A stretch of DNA of 64,000 nt from contig CAWCRU010000033.1 of assembly GCA_963798075.1 (NCBI GenBank), positions 62,001 to 126,000 of the forward strand, read 5' to 3'. The translations under genes and the position numbers were made by a program. The notes below the pieces were generated by a model. That model saw nothing but the letters and a program-made list of their open reading frames with translations, did not search any database and was not told the origin of the DNA. The stretch comes from DATAOG01 sp963798075 (GTDB taxonomy: Bacteria; Pseudomonadota; Alphaproteobacteria; Geminicoccales; Geminicoccaceae). Each line of letters starts with the position of its first letter. Within the stretch, counting starts at the first letter, position 1. This document shows, one piece after another, positions 43,268-53,435 of this stretch.

Positions 43268-43735
43268 CTAGTCGAGGCGGTAGACCAGGCTTGGCGCCTG
43301 ATCCTGCTCGTCCCACATCGATCCCACCACTCGGAAGCCGAAGCTCTCGTAGAAGCCGCGCGCCGGGTGGTTGTCGGCGAACGCGTGCAGGGTGACCGGC
43401 CGCAGTCCGCGCGCGAGCATGGCGTCGAGGAGCAGATGGCCGAGCCCCTGGCCCTGGTGGTCCGGGTCGACGTAGAGCTGATCGACGTGCGCACCGGACG
43501 CCCCGAGGTAGGCCACGAGCGCGCCCTCGCTGGTCACGACCCGCGCCCAGTCCCAGCTCCGCATGTGCGCGGCGAGCCAGCGGTGGACCTCGTCCTCGCT
43601 GTAGGACCAGTCGATGAAGCGGAAGGCGATCCGGCAGGCCCGCCAGTGCACGCGGCTGATGCCGTCGAGATCGGCAGCCGCGAGCGGCCGGAGCAGGCGG
43701 ATCGGGGCGGCGATCGGGCCCTCGGGCGGGCTCAT
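43268..43735 (-). CDS. GNAT family N-acetyltransferase
   Basis: A 155-residue acetyltransferase. The acetyl-CoA loop is YVDPDHQGQGLGHLLLDAML (Q/RxxGxG/A), preceded by the beta4 strand VDQLYV, and the C-terminal motif is NHPARGFYESFGFRVVG. It acetylates an unknown small molecule or protein N-terminus. Its ATG overlaps the stop of the upstream ATPase gene (43732-43735), so it is embedded in the importer 2 operon. Confidence 0.9.
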   Translation of the reverse strand: MSPPEGPIAAPIRLLRPLAAADLDGISRVHWRACRIAFRFIDWSYSEDEVHRWLAAHMRSWDWARVVTSEGALVAYLGASGAHVDQLYVDPDHQGQGLGHLLLDAMLARGLRPVTLHAFADNHPARGFYESFGFRVVGSMWDEQDQAPSLVYRLD

Positions 43736-44847
43736 CGCCGTGGCGCCACCTCGGCTGCCGGGTAGAGATGCAGCGCCGCGGCCGGCAGGCAGATGCCGAC
43801 CGCCGCACCGGTCGGCAGGCGGCGCGGGTCGTCGACCATGAACTGGCGCTCGCCGACCTGGACGGCGTAACGGTAGAAGCCACCCGGATAGGAGCTCTGG
43901 CGGACCTCGCCGTGCAGGACCAGGCTTCCGGGTGGTGCCTCACCGGCGTCGACCAGGCGCGCGGCCTCGCTCCGGAAGTGGGCGAGCGCGCGACCGTCGG
44001 GGGCACCTTCGATATGGATGCCATCTTCGCCCGCGCGAGCGCCGAGCGGCAGGCGGGCCGCGTCGTTGTGGGTTCCCGCGGCGATCTCGACCGCGCCATC
44101 CGCCGGCCGCGCCGCGAGCTCGATGACGTTGTCGGCGCCCATGAAGGCGGCAACGAAGGGGGTGGCCGGGCGGTTGTAGACCGCCTCGGGGGCGCCCAGC
44201 TGGACGATCGTGCCGGCCTCCATGATCGCGATCCGATCGGCCATGACCATCGCCTCCTCGCGGTCGTGGGTGACGTGGATCGCGGTGATCTGGAGCTTGG
44301 CCTGGAGCGCCTTGATCTCGTGGCGGACGCTCTGGCGGATGCGCGCATCGAGGTTCGAGAGCGGCTCGTCGAGCAAAAGGATGCCGGGGTCGATCGCGAG
44401 CGCCCGGCCGAGCGCCACCCGCTGGCGCTGGCCGCCGGACAGCTGGGTGACCGGCCGCTCGCCGAGCCCCTCGAGCCCGAGCAGCGCCAGCACCGCCTGC
44501 ACGCGGACCGCCCGCTGCGCCCGGCCGACGCCGCGCAGCCGGAGGCCATAGGCGATGTTCTGGGCCGTGCTCATGTGCGGCCAGAGCGCATAGGACTGGA
44601 AGACCATGGCCATGCCGCGGCGCTCGGGCGGCAGGCCCGTGATGTCCCGCCCGGCGACCAGGACCCGGCCGGCGCCGACCTTGGCAAAGCCCGAGATCGC
44701 GCGCAAGAGCGTGGTCTTGCCGCAGCCCGAGGAGCCGAGGAGCGCTATGAACTCGCCGGCAGCGACCTCGAGCGAGACCCCCTTGAGCACGCTCACCGGG
44801 CCGAAGGCGACCTCGACCCGCTCGACGCTCAGCGCATCGCCCGTCAT
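43732..44847 (-). CDS. ABC importer 2, ATPase (PotA/FbpC-like)
   Basis: A 371-residue ATPase. All catalytic motifs are intact: Walker A GSSGCGKTT, Q-loop FQSYALWPH, signature LSGGQRQRVALGRAL, Walker B LLLDEP, D-loop LSNLDAR and H-loop VTHDREEAMVMADR. A C-terminal TOBE region follows (about residues 240-370; RQSSYPGGFYRYAVQVGERQ). It powers importer 2 with the two permeases at 35685-37325. The ATG at 44847 is used because the conserved ATPase N-terminus begins just after it. Confidence 0.92.
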   Translation of the reverse strand: MTGDALSVERVEVAFGPVSVLKGVSLEVAAGEFIALLGSSGCGKTTLLRAISGFAKVGAGRVLVAGRDITGLPPERRGMAMVFQSYALWPHMSTAQNIAYGLRLRGVGRAQRAVRVQAVLALLGLEGLGERPVTQLSGGQRQRVALGRALAIDPGILLLDEPLSNLDARIRQSVRHEIKALQAKLQITAIHVTHDREEAMVMADRIAIMEAGTIVQLGAPEAVYNRPATPFVAAFMGADNVIELAARPADGAVEIAAGTHNDAARLPLGARAGEDGIHIEGAPDGRALAHFRSEAARLVDAGEAPPGSLVLHGEVRQSSYPGGFYRYAVQVGERQFMVDDPRRLPTGAAVGICLPAAALHLYPAAEVAPRR

Positions 44848-44894
44848 CGACCGGCCAACCGCGGCGACCGGGCGCCGCGGGCGGCGCCCCGGCT

Positions 44895-45335
44895 TCAGCC
44901 GCCGAAGTGCTTCTTCAGCGCGTCGAAGCCGCCCTGGAAGACGTCGTTGCTGATCATCTTCTCGGCCTCGGCCTGCTTCTCCGGCGGGTCGGCGTCGAAG
45001 GTCGCGGTCCAGTCGGCGTGGGTGCGGTTGCCATCCGAGATCCGGCGCAGCCGGAGCGTCGCGCGGTAGTTGGCGACCGGCAGCGGCGATTCCAGGATCG
45101 CGTAGCTGTAGTGGTGGCCCATGTCGGACAGCTCGAGCAGGCGCTCGCGGACCACGCCACCGTTGCCCAGCGTCAGCACGCGGATGCAGCCGACCCGGTC
45201 CCCGGGCCCGCCGCCCTCGATCTCGCTCTTGGCGATCCCCGGGTGCCACTTCGGCAGCGCGTCGAAGTCGCGGATCCGCGCCCAGACCTTTTCGATCGGC
45301 GCATTGATCATGGAACTGGCATGGGCTCTTGCCAT
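44895..45335 (-). CDS. SRPBCC family protein (START/PYR-like)
   Basis: A 146-residue ligand-binding protein: SSMINAPIEKVWARIRDFDA, LPKWHPGIAKSEIEGGGPGD, then RLLELSDMGHHYSYAILESP and TADW-like WTATFDADPPEKQAEAE. These are the helix-grip hallmarks of polyketide-cyclase/START-like SRPBCC proteins. The ligand is unknown. It stands 47 nt before the ATPase and 28 nt after the TIM-barrel gene, so it is likely co-transcribed with both. Confidence 0.88.
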   Translation of the reverse strand: MARAHASSMINAPIEKVWARIRDFDALPKWHPGIAKSEIEGGGPGDRVGCIRVLTLGNGGVVRERLLELSDMGHHYSYAILESPLPVANYRATLRLRRISDGNRTHADWTATFDADPPEKQAEAEKMISNDVFQGGFDALKKHFGG

Positions 45336-45363
45336 CGTCGTCCTCCCTGTTCGTGCTTGCGAG

Positions 45364-46194
45364 CTAGAAGCTCAGGGCCTTGAACTTACGCGTTTGCTCG
45401 GTGAGCGCAATCTCGGTCGGCAGGCGCTCCATGGAGCTGGCGCCATAGAAGCCATGGCAGTGCCGGCAGGACTTGAGGATGGTGGCGGCATCATCGGGCA
45501 TCGCGATCGGGCCGCCGTGGCAGAGCACGAGCACGTCGTCGCGCACGGCCAGCGCCGCCTCCGCCCAGGCGTCGATCAGCGGCAGGCAGTCCTCGAGCGT
45601 CTTCGCGGTGCCGGCGCCGATCGCGCCGCCGGTCGTGAGCCCCATGTGGCAGACGATGATATCGGCGCCGGCCTCGGTCATCGCGACCGCGTCCGCGGCC
45701 GAGAACACGTAGGGCGTGGTCAAGAGGTCGTGCGCGCGCGCGCGGGCGATCATCTCGACCTCGAGGCCGTAGCCCATGCCGGTCTCCTCGAGGTTCGCCC
45801 GGAAGGTGCCATCGATCAGCCCGACGGTCGGGAAATTCTGGACGCCGGCGAAGCCCAATTCCTTCAGGCGGCGCAAGAAGTCGTCCAGGATCAGGAACGG
45901 GTCGGTGCCGTTGACGCCCGCGAGCACCGGCGTCCGCCGCACGACCGGCAAAACCTCGCTCGCCATCTCGAGCACGATCTGATTGGCGTTGCCGTAGGCG
46001 AGCAGGCCCGCGAGCGAGCCGCGGCCGGCCATCCGGTAGCGGCCGGAATTGTAGATCACGATCAGATCGATGCCGCCCGCCTCCTCGCATCTGGCCGAGA
46101 GCCCGGTGCCGGCGCCGCCGCCGACGATCGGCTCGCGGCGCGCCACCATGCCGCGAAACTTGTCCAGCAGGGCCGCGCGCTCGAACTTCGGCAT
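45364..46194 (-). CDS. PEP-hydrolase-type TIM barrel protein (Tm-1 C-terminal-like)
   Basis: A 276-residue TIM barrel with a GGAGAAGG ribosome-binding site. IVGGGAGTGLSARCEEAGGI, VRRTPVLAGVNGTDPFLILD, LGFAGVQNFPTVGLIDGTFR, then HMGLTTGGAIGAGTAKTLED are signature stretches of the phosphoenolpyruvate hydrolase/TIM-barrel signal-transduction family. Homologs are fused to a UPF0261 domain in plant Tm-1 proteins and sit next to a UPF0261 gene in bacteria. Here that partner (48179-49398) is separated by the cyclase gene. Confidence 0.85.
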   Translation of the reverse strand: MPKFERAALLDKFRGMVARREPIVGGGAGTGLSARCEEAGGIDLIVIYNSGRYRMAGRGSLAGLLAYGNANQIVLEMASEVLPVVRRTPVLAGVNGTDPFLILDDFLRRLKELGFAGVQNFPTVGLIDGTFRANLEETGMGYGLEVEMIARARAHDLLTTPYVFSAADAVAMTEAGADIIVCHMGLTTGGAIGAGTAKTLEDCLPLIDAWAEAALAVRDDVLVLCHGGPIAMPDDAATILKSCRHCHGFYGASSMERLPTEIALTEQTRKFKALSF

Positions 46195-46245
46195 GTCCTT
46201 CTCCGCGAAGGTCTCTCGACCTCATACAGCTGTGCTTGGTGCCAG

Positions 46246-48115
46246 CTATCCGTCCGGCAGTCCGGCCTGACGCAGATCCTCGAGGTAGCTCTGCTTGAGC
46301 GGCTCGATCAGCGGCCAGCGCGCCTCCTTCTTCGAGCGTCCAGCCGGGGTTGTCCTTCAGGAACTCCGCCACGGTCGCGCGCGCCTCCCCGACCCGGCCC
46401 AGGCGGACCTGGACGACCGCCAGCCCCAGGGGCCATGGCTTGCTCATCTTATGCCATTCGCCCAGCGCGTCCTCATACCGCCCGCCGAGGTAGTAGGCCC
46501 AGGCCAGATTGCCGATCCACCAAGGCGGACCGTGGGGGTCGCGGCGAAGCGCGTCCTTCGACCCATGCGATCGCCTCGATCGGTCCTGCCGGCGTCGGCG
46601 AGCCAGGGCCGCAAGAGCTGCCCGCGACCAGGCATCATAGGGAACCATCTGGACCGCGGCCTCGGCCTCCGCGACCGAGCGATCGAAGTCCTGGTCGTGC
46701 CACTGGTAGAGAATCGCCATCAGCCAGTGGCAGAGCCAGGTCTCCTGCCGGGACTTGTTCTCGGCGGCCTCGGCCTGCTTGCCGAACTGCCACGCGGTTT
46801 CGATGTCGTCTGCCGTTGGCTCGGTCCAACCTTCGAGGATGGGCTCCATGTAAGAGAACCCGAGCTTGATCCGCAGCAGCGTCGAGTTCGGAAAGCGCGC
46901 CAACCCCTCGCGCCAGACCTGTTGCGCGCGTGCGTTGTCCTCAGGAGTGAAATGGAAGAAGAGCTGATGGCCGCGCAGGTAGTAGTCGTACTCCTCGAGG
47001 CTCGGGGCTGACTTGCTCCAGGAATGCTGCTCCTCGTCCTTGCGCACCTCGCCTGTGAGCCCCGCGAGCGAGGTATAGATCTGGTTCGCCACCTGCTCCT
47101 GGAGTGCCACCACGTCGACCGCTTCCTCGTCGAACCGGTTGGCCCAGACGTGATCGCCGGTCTGCGCGTCGATCAGCTGCGCCGTGACCCGGACCCGGTC
47201 GGCCGCCTTGCGCACGCTGCCTTCGAGAACGTAGCGGACGCCGAGCTCCTGGCCGACCTCTTGGACCTTGACCGGCTTGTCATAGGTGAAGCTCGACATG
47301 CGCGAGACCACGCGCAGGCTCGGGAAGGTCGAGAGCACCGTGATGATGTCCTCGGCGACACCGGCGCCCAGGTAATCCACCGCCGAATCGCCGCTCATGT
47401 TGGTGAACGGGAGCACGGCGATGGCGGGCTCGGGCGTCGTCATCTCCGCGGTGGCCGGCGCGGTCGCGAGTTCAGCGTGCCCATGCGGGTAGAGGCTCCA
47501 TACTCCGGCGCCGGCCGCGATGGCGACGACGACCGCGGCCACAGCGACCCACTGCAGCCTGCGCAGCTGCCATCCCCCGCCCGTCGGCATGCCGGCGGCG
47601 GCACCGGCCAGAACGCGATAGATCGCCACCGGCTCGGCAATGTTCTTGAGCCGTTCCTCGCCGCGCGGCTCGAAGCGGAACGTCACCTTCTGGCGGACGT
47701 GATCGACCACAGGGCGCGAGACGCAGATGCCGCCCGCCCCGGCCAGCTGCTGCAGCCGCGCCGTGACGTTGACCGCGTCGCCGTGGCGATCCTCGTCCTC
47801 GACGATCACATCGCCGACGTGCACGCCGACGCGGATGTCGATGCGCTCATCCAGGCGCGTACCGAGGTTGCGCTCGGCCATCTGGTGTTGCAGCGCTACC
47901 GCGCACTCGACCGCATCGACGGCGCTGCCGAACTCGGCCAGCAGGCCGTCGCCCATGAGCTTGAAGACGCGGCCGTGGTGGCCTGTGATCTCGGGCTCGA
48001 ACAGTTCCTGGCGATGGGCCTTGAGACGCGCGAAGGTGCCCGCTTCGTCAGCGCTCATCAGCCGGCTGTAGCCGACGACGTCGGCGGCGAGGATGGCGGC
48101 GAGCTTGCGTTCCAT
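46246..48115 (-). CDS. class III adenylate/guanylate cyclase with membrane helix and TPR repeats, several frame breaks
   Basis: About 620 residues. N-terminal cyclase domain: KLAAILAADVVGYSRLMSAD with the first metal Asp, and GHHGRVFKLMGDGLLAEFGS with the second. A transmembrane helix follows (VAVAAVVVAIAAGAGVWSLY, about residues 190-210), then a region of TolB-like type with IAVLPFTNMSGDSAVDYLGA, and TPR-like helices to the end. Three +1 shifts at 46558-46561, 46577-46580 and 46603-46606 cancel out, leaving a garbled 25-residue segment. A fourth at about 46326 hides the true end, SYLEDLRQAGLPDG, with stop TAG 46246. It makes cAMP or cGMP; the regulator input is unknown. Confidence 0.85.
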
Positions 48116-48178
48116 GGCCCGCGTGCTCCGGGTGCTCCAGTATTGGCCTGCGGGAAACCACGATACATTCGCCGGGAG

Positions 48179-49398
48179 TTATTCCCTAGCGGCGCGATCT
48201 CGCGGAAGTTCTGGACCAGAGCCGCGGCGAACTCCGGATCGTTGACGTTGTGCGGCAGGCGGATCAGGCGGCGGCGGTCCGTCTGGCGTACGGTCGCCTC
48301 GAGCGCCTCGAACAGCGCCGCGTCGGCGTCGGGGTCGTGGAACGGCTGGCCCGGCGCGTCGATCAGCGAGACCCCGCCTTCGGGCAACAGGAAGCGCACT
48401 TCGCCCTCGCAGGCGTTGAGCTTGGCCCCGATCCACTCGCCCATCCGCCGGTTCTCCGTCGGCGGTGGTGCGCATCAGGGTGACCTGCGGGTTGTGGACG
48501 TAGAGGTTGCGCTCGCGATAGGGCGCCGGCACCGTGTCGAGCGCGCCGAAATTGACCATGTCGAGGGCGCCGCAGGAGCCGACGTAGGGCACGCGCGTGC
48601 GCGCGATCGCGCCGAGGCGATCGTCGCCGGCGCTGAACACGCCGCCCATCAGGAGATCGCAGACCTCGGTCGTGGTGACGTCGATCACGCCCGCGATCAG
48701 GCCGGAATCGACCAGCTTCTCCATCGACGGCCGCCGGTGCCGGTGGCATGGAAGACCAGGCAGTCGTAGTCGGCCTCGAGCGCCCTGGTGACCTGCTGGA
48801 CGCAGGGCGTGGTGACGCCGAACATCGTGAGCCCGAGGGCGGGCTTGGCGTCGGCCGCGGCCGGCACCGGGCGCGCGAGCATGCCGACGAGCGCATGGGC
48901 GGCGTTGCCCAGCACCCGGCGCGAGATCCGGTTGAGGCCGGCGACGTCGGTCACCGAATAGACCATGCAGATGTCGCAGGGGCCGACATAGGGGGCGGTG
49001 TTGCCCGAGGCGACGGTCGAGACCATGACCTTGGGCAGGCCCACCGGCAAGGCCCGCATCGCGGGCGTGATCAGCGCCGTGCCGCCCGAGCCGCCGAGCC
49101 CGATCATGCCGCCGATGTCGTCCCGGGCGCCGGCGAAGCGCACGAAGGCCTCGGCCATGGCGGCGACCGCCTGGCCGCGGTCGTCGACCAGGGCGGCGCC
49201 GGCGCCCTCCGGGTGATGGGCCGCGACCGCCGCCGGCGCGACGTCGGCGCGGGCGCCGTCGCTGCGCGTCCCGAGATCGACCAGCACGGTCGGCACGCCG
49301 GCCGCCGCGATCAGGTCGCGCACATAGACGAGCTCGTCGCCCTTGGTATCGCAGGTGCCGCACACATAGGCCTTGGGTCCGTCCGCCATCGCCGCCAT
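48179..49398 (-). CDS. Tm-1-like ATP-binding (UPF0261) protein, frame broken twice or more
   Basis: About 404 residues. Segment 1 (from ATG 49398): AYVCGTCDTKGDELVYVRDL, IGGMIGLGGSGGTALITPAM, VMVSTVASGNTAPYVGPCDI. After a one-base loss at about 48726-48730, segment 2 reads SMEKLVDSGLIAGVIDVTTT, EVCDLLMGGVFSAGDDRLGA. After a surplus base at about 48456, segment 3 reads EVRFLLPEGGVSLIDAPGQP and LPHNVNDPEFAAALVQNFRE. The natural stop is near 48186, or 48179 in another frame. In the uncorrected third frame it would run to 48058, over the cyclase start. The family is thought to have ATP-binding activity; function remains unclear. Confidence 0.8.
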
Positions 49399-49455
49399 GC
49401 TCCCCCGCCCCGCCGATCGGGGCGGCGACTATAGCAGGCAAGACGGGCGGAAGGG

Positions 49456-50017
49456 TCAGAACAGGGGCCCGAGCGGGAGCGTATAGGTCAGGTAGTACTC
49501 TTCCTCGCCGGGGTTGACCTCGTGGATGTGGGCGTTCGAGATGTGGGCGACCCGGAACCCGAGGCGCTGGCCATTGTCGAAGCGGTAGGAGAGCTCGGCC
49601 GTCTCGCGGAACTGGAAGACGCCGCCCAGGTCCCGGCTGTCGCCTTGATGGTAGGCGCCGACCGCAAGCTGCGGCGTGAAATAGACCTTGCCGATCGAGA
49701 TGTCGCCATAGAGGCCGAAATAGCCGAACAGGCCGCCCTGGCTGTTGGCCATGCCGCCGATCGCCGGGCCGATCACGAACAGCTTGCGGCCGAGGCGATA
49801 CTCCAGGGTCGCGGCCGCCGACTTGCCGTTGTCGAACGGGTCGAAGGCGCCGAGCCCGAGCATCAGGGCGTCGGCCTCATTTCCGTGCACGACCACGGGG
49901 CCCAGCTGGAAATAGGGCGTGGTCGGCCGCTCCTCGGCTGCGGCGCCGCCGGCCCCGCCCGCCAGGAGGCCAAAGACGAGGCTGGTTGACGAGGCTCGAT
50001 GACAGCGTGCGGCGCAT
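49456..50017 (-). CDS. lipid A 3-O-deacylase PagL-family outer-membrane protein, frame broken in the signal peptide
   Basis: About 187 residues. ATG 50017 opens MRRTLSSSLVN; after one surplus base at 49984 it continues SLVFGLLAGGAGGAAAEERP, a signal peptide. The barrel part begins VVHGNEADALMLGLGAFDPF and ends with RVAHISNAHIHEVNPGEEEY. The HxSN motif and the following NPGE are the PagL catalytic His-Ser(-Glu) elements, and the chain ends with the aromatic residue typical of outer-membrane barrels. It would remove the 3-O acyl chain of lipid A. It lies next to the hopanoid-export genes. Confidence 0.75.
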
Positions 50018-50119
50018 GGTCCCCCCGGAGCGGCGTCGGCAAATCCTGGCCGGCGCCGTTAAATAGGCTCGGTCGCGATCGCGCAAGGGTTTCGATCTGG
50101 TCCCCGGCCGCGAAACCGC

Positions 50120-50728
50120 TCAGGTGGGGCCGGCCAGCGCCTTGATCTTCTGCTCGAGGGTCGCGATCAGCTCGGGCACGCCCCCGCCCTTCAGCACGGC
50201 CGCGAATTCGGCGTGTTGCCTCGCCAGCTCGCTGTACTTGGCGTCGAGCAGCACATCGATGATCCGCCAGCCGTCCGCGAACTCTCTCAGCACGTAGTTG
50301 AGACCGACCGGCGGGTCCTTCGGCCGCACGATCCGGCTCTGGATCACGACCGCCTGGCGCGGGCCCGGGCCCTCGGCCACGACCTCGAAGCGCTCGCCGC
50401 TGTAGCCGTCGAAGCGCGCCGCGAAGGTCGCGATGCTCATCTCGGCGAACAGGCCGCTGATCCGCTCCTGCTCGGCCTTGCTGAGGTCATCCCAGCGGCG
50501 CCCGACCGCGATCCTGGTCATGAAGACGAAGTCGAAGCTGCGCCTGAGCACCGGCTCGAGCTCGCGGTAGCGGCCCTGGTAACCGAGCTCGGCGGCGTTG
50601 CGCATGGCTCCCAGCAGAGCGCCCTGCAAGGCCTCGACCACCGCCCGCGGGCCGTCGTCCGCCCGCGCCGGGCCGGATATCACGAGGATGGCGAGCAGCG
50701 CGCCACACAGACGCTTGATGAGCCGCAC
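50120..50728 (-). CDS. hpnM: HpnM/MlaC-type periplasmic lipid-carrier protein
   Basis: A 202-residue exported protein of the MlaC/Ttg2D superfamily. The start used is GTG 50728, followed by a signal peptide (LCGALLAILVISGPARA). The mature part has YRELEPVLRRSFDFVFMTRI, FDGYSGERFEVVAEGPGPRQ, GLNYVLREFADGWRIIDVLL and the closing DAKYSELARQHAEFAAVLK, which are standard for the family. MlaC-like proteins shuttle lipids across the periplasm. The divergent HpnN next door argues for the hopanoid-associated HpnM role. The symbol is inferred from context. Confidence 0.8.
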   Translation of the reverse strand: MRLIKRLCGALLAILVISGPARADDGPRAVVEALQGALLGAMRNAAELGYQGRYRELEPVLRRSFDFVFMTRIAVGRRWDDLSKAEQERISGLFAEMSIATFAARFDGYSGERFEVVAEGPGPRQAVVIQSRIVRPKDPPVGLNYVLREFADGWRIIDVLLDAKYSELARQHAEFAAVLKGGGVPELIATLEQKIKALAGPT

Positions 50729-50818
50729 CCAGATGTGCTGTCTACCGGTCACCAACGCGAAACCTCTGCGAAAGCCCGACGTGATCACGTTTTGCCTGCG
50801 CCCGCAAGGTCGCCCCAC

Positions 50819-53435
50819 GTGGCTGAACGGGGCCTGAGCGCTACCGCGCAGGGGGCGTTGGCGTGGACGGTCGACCGCATCGACGGTCGGGCGCGAGCGG
50901 TGGTCGCGGTCGCGCTCGTGCTGGCCGCGGCCGCGCTCGGCTATGCCGTCTCGCATCTGCGCATCGACACCAGCACGGACGACATGATCTCGGCCGAGGT
51001 TCCCTTCCGCCAGAACAACCTCGCCTTCCTGCGGGCGTTCCCCGAGTTCCGCAATCCGATCGTGGCGGTGATCGAAGGCACGACGCCCGAGCAGGGCGAG
51101 CAGGCGGCAGCGGCCCTGGCCCTGGCCCTGCGCGCCGACGCCCCGCATTTCGCCGCCGTCGAGGCCGACGCCAGCGACCCGTTCTTCGCCGAGCACGGCC
51201 TCTTGTACCTCGGGGTCGACGAGCTCGCCGAGCTGAGCGATCGCCTGGCGGCCGCCCAGCCCCTGCTCGCGGCGCTGGCCGAGGATCCGAGCCTGCGCGG
51301 GCTTGCGGCCTTCGTCGAGCTCGCGGTGGGCCAGCAGGGCGCGGGCAACGCCCTGCCGGCGGAGCTCGACCGGCTGCTCGGGTCCATGGCGGGCCCGATC
51401 GCGGCCCAGATGGCCGGCCGCCCGGGCGAGCTGTCCTGGCGCCAGGCGCTCGACGGCGCCGATCACAAGATGGCGCGGGGCCCTCAGCTGGTGCTGGTCG
51501 AGCCACGCTCCGATCCGGCCTCGTTCGGCGGGGCGGCGGCCGCGATCGAAGCCCTGCGCGCCCACGCCCGCGCGCTCGGCATCGATGCCGCGCATGGTCT
51601 GAGCCTCAATCTGACCGGCGAGGCCACGCTCAGCCAGGAGGAGCTGCAGAGCGTCCGCGCCGGCGCCACGCTCGCCGCTCTGCTCAGCACGGCGGCGGTG
51701 ACCCTGCTCCTGGTCTGGGGCCTGCAATCGCTGCGCCTGATTGCCGCAACCCTGATCACGCTGGCCCTCGGGCTCGTCCTGACGGCCGGGTTCGCCGCCC
51801 TCACGATCGGTCGTCTCAATCTGATCTCGGTCACCTTCGCGGTGCTGTTCGTGGGCCTCGGGGTCGATTTCGGCATCCACCTGGCGCTGCGCTACCGCGA
51901 GGCGCTGGGTGCTGATGGCAGCCATCGCGCGGCGCTGCACGCGGCCGTCGCCGGCGTGGCCGGCCCGCTGTCGCTGAGCGCGCTATGCGCGGCGTTCGGC
52001 TTTCTCGCCTTCGCGCCGACCGCCTATCGCGGCCTCGCCGAGCTCGGCGTCATCTCGGCCGGCGGCATGGCGATCGCGTGGCTGGCAAGCCTGACGCTGT
52101 TGCCTGCCCTGCTCGATCTGATGCCGCTCGGCCGGGACCACCGGGCGCTCCCGAGGCCGCGCCTGCTGCCCGGCATCCAGCGCCATCCGCGCCTGGTGGT
52201 CGCGCTGGCGGCGCTGGGCGCGCTCGCCTCGATCGCCGCCGTACCCGAGGTCAGGTTCGATGCCAATCCGCTCAATCTCAATGACCCGAAGAGCGAATCG
52301 GTCCGCACCTACCGGGCGCTGGCGGCCGATCCTGCGACCTCGCCCGAGTTCGCCGACGTGCTCGCCGACAGCCTCGCAGCCGCGGACCGGACGGCGGCCG
52401 AGCTCGACCGCCTCCCGTCGGTCGACCACGCGCTCACGCTTTCGAGCTTCGTGCCCGAGGCTCAGGACGCCAAGCTCGAGCTGATCGATTCGCTGGCCTT
52501 GTACATCGGTCCGATCCTCGAGCCGGGTGCTGCGGCGGCGCCGCCGGATGCCGCCGCGCGCCGGGCGGCGCTCGAGCGCCTGATCGCGAGCGCCAAGGCG
52601 GCCGCGGCCGCCGGTCCCGGCGCCGGCCAGCTGAGCGCGGCCCTCGGGACTTTCGCAGGCGCCCGGCCGAGCGATGCCGCGCTCGCCGACCTCGAGCGCC
52701 GGCTGACCGGCACCTTGCCGGACCTGCTCGCTCGCCTGCGTCAGGCGCTGGCCGCGGGGCCGGTCACGCTCGCGGATCTCCCGGACAGCCTGCGCGCGCG
52801 CTGGCTGGGTCCGGACGGGCGCGCGCGCGTGCTCGTGCGCCCGGCCATGCCGTTGACCGACGACGCCAGGCTCGAGGAGTTCGCCCAGGCCGTGTTGAGC
52901 GTCGCCCCCCACGCGACCGGGATGCCGATCATCGTCACCCAGGCGGGCGAGGTGGTGATCGGCGCCTTCCAGGAGGCGTCCTGGCTGGCGCTCGGCACTG
53001 ATCACCGTGCTGCTGGCCCTGGTGCTGCGCCGGCTGCGCGACATCCTGCTCGTGCTGGCGCCGCTCGGGCTGGCAGTGCTGCTGACCGCGGCGACCGCGG
53101 TGCTGCTCGGCCTGAGCCTGAATTTCGCCAATGTGATCGTGCTGCCGCTGCTGCTCGGGCTCGGCGTCAGCGGCGCCATCCACGTCGTCATGCGCTGGCG
53201 CGAGGAGCGGTTCTCCGAGACGGTTGCCGCGACCAGCACCCCGCGGGCGGTCCTGTTCAGCGCGCTGACCACGATCGCCTCGTTCGGCTCGCTCGCGGTC
53301 TCGGCGCACCGCGGCCTCGCGAGCATGGGGCTGCTGCTGACCATCGCGATCCTGTGGAGCCTGGTCAGCACGCTCGTGGTCCTGCCGAGCGCGCTTGCCC
53401 TGCTCAGCCGGCCGAAAGGGAGCAGAGCGCCATGA
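50819..53435 (+). CDS. hpnN: HpnN, RND-type hopanoid transporter, frame broken once
   Basis: About 871 residues from GTG 50819. RND/MMPL-type membrane protein with two sets of five or six helices: AVVAVALVLAAAALGYAV, then LISVTFAVLFVGLGVDFGIH with the sterol-sensing-like core, and again LITVLLALVLRRLRD through NVIVLPLLLGLGVSGAIHVV. A large periplasmic domain lies in each half. One extra base at 52997 splits the second half into another frame. HpnN moves hopanoids to the outer membrane in other alphaproteobacteria. Its stop overlaps the next start (ATGA at 53432). Confidence 0.88.

Noticed and set aside
45491..46245. Reading the cyclase frame on to 45491 as a fused extra domain
   Set aside because: After the +1 break at 46326 this extension is only the shifted shadow of the PEP-hydrolase-type gene; the corrected cyclase ends at 46246.
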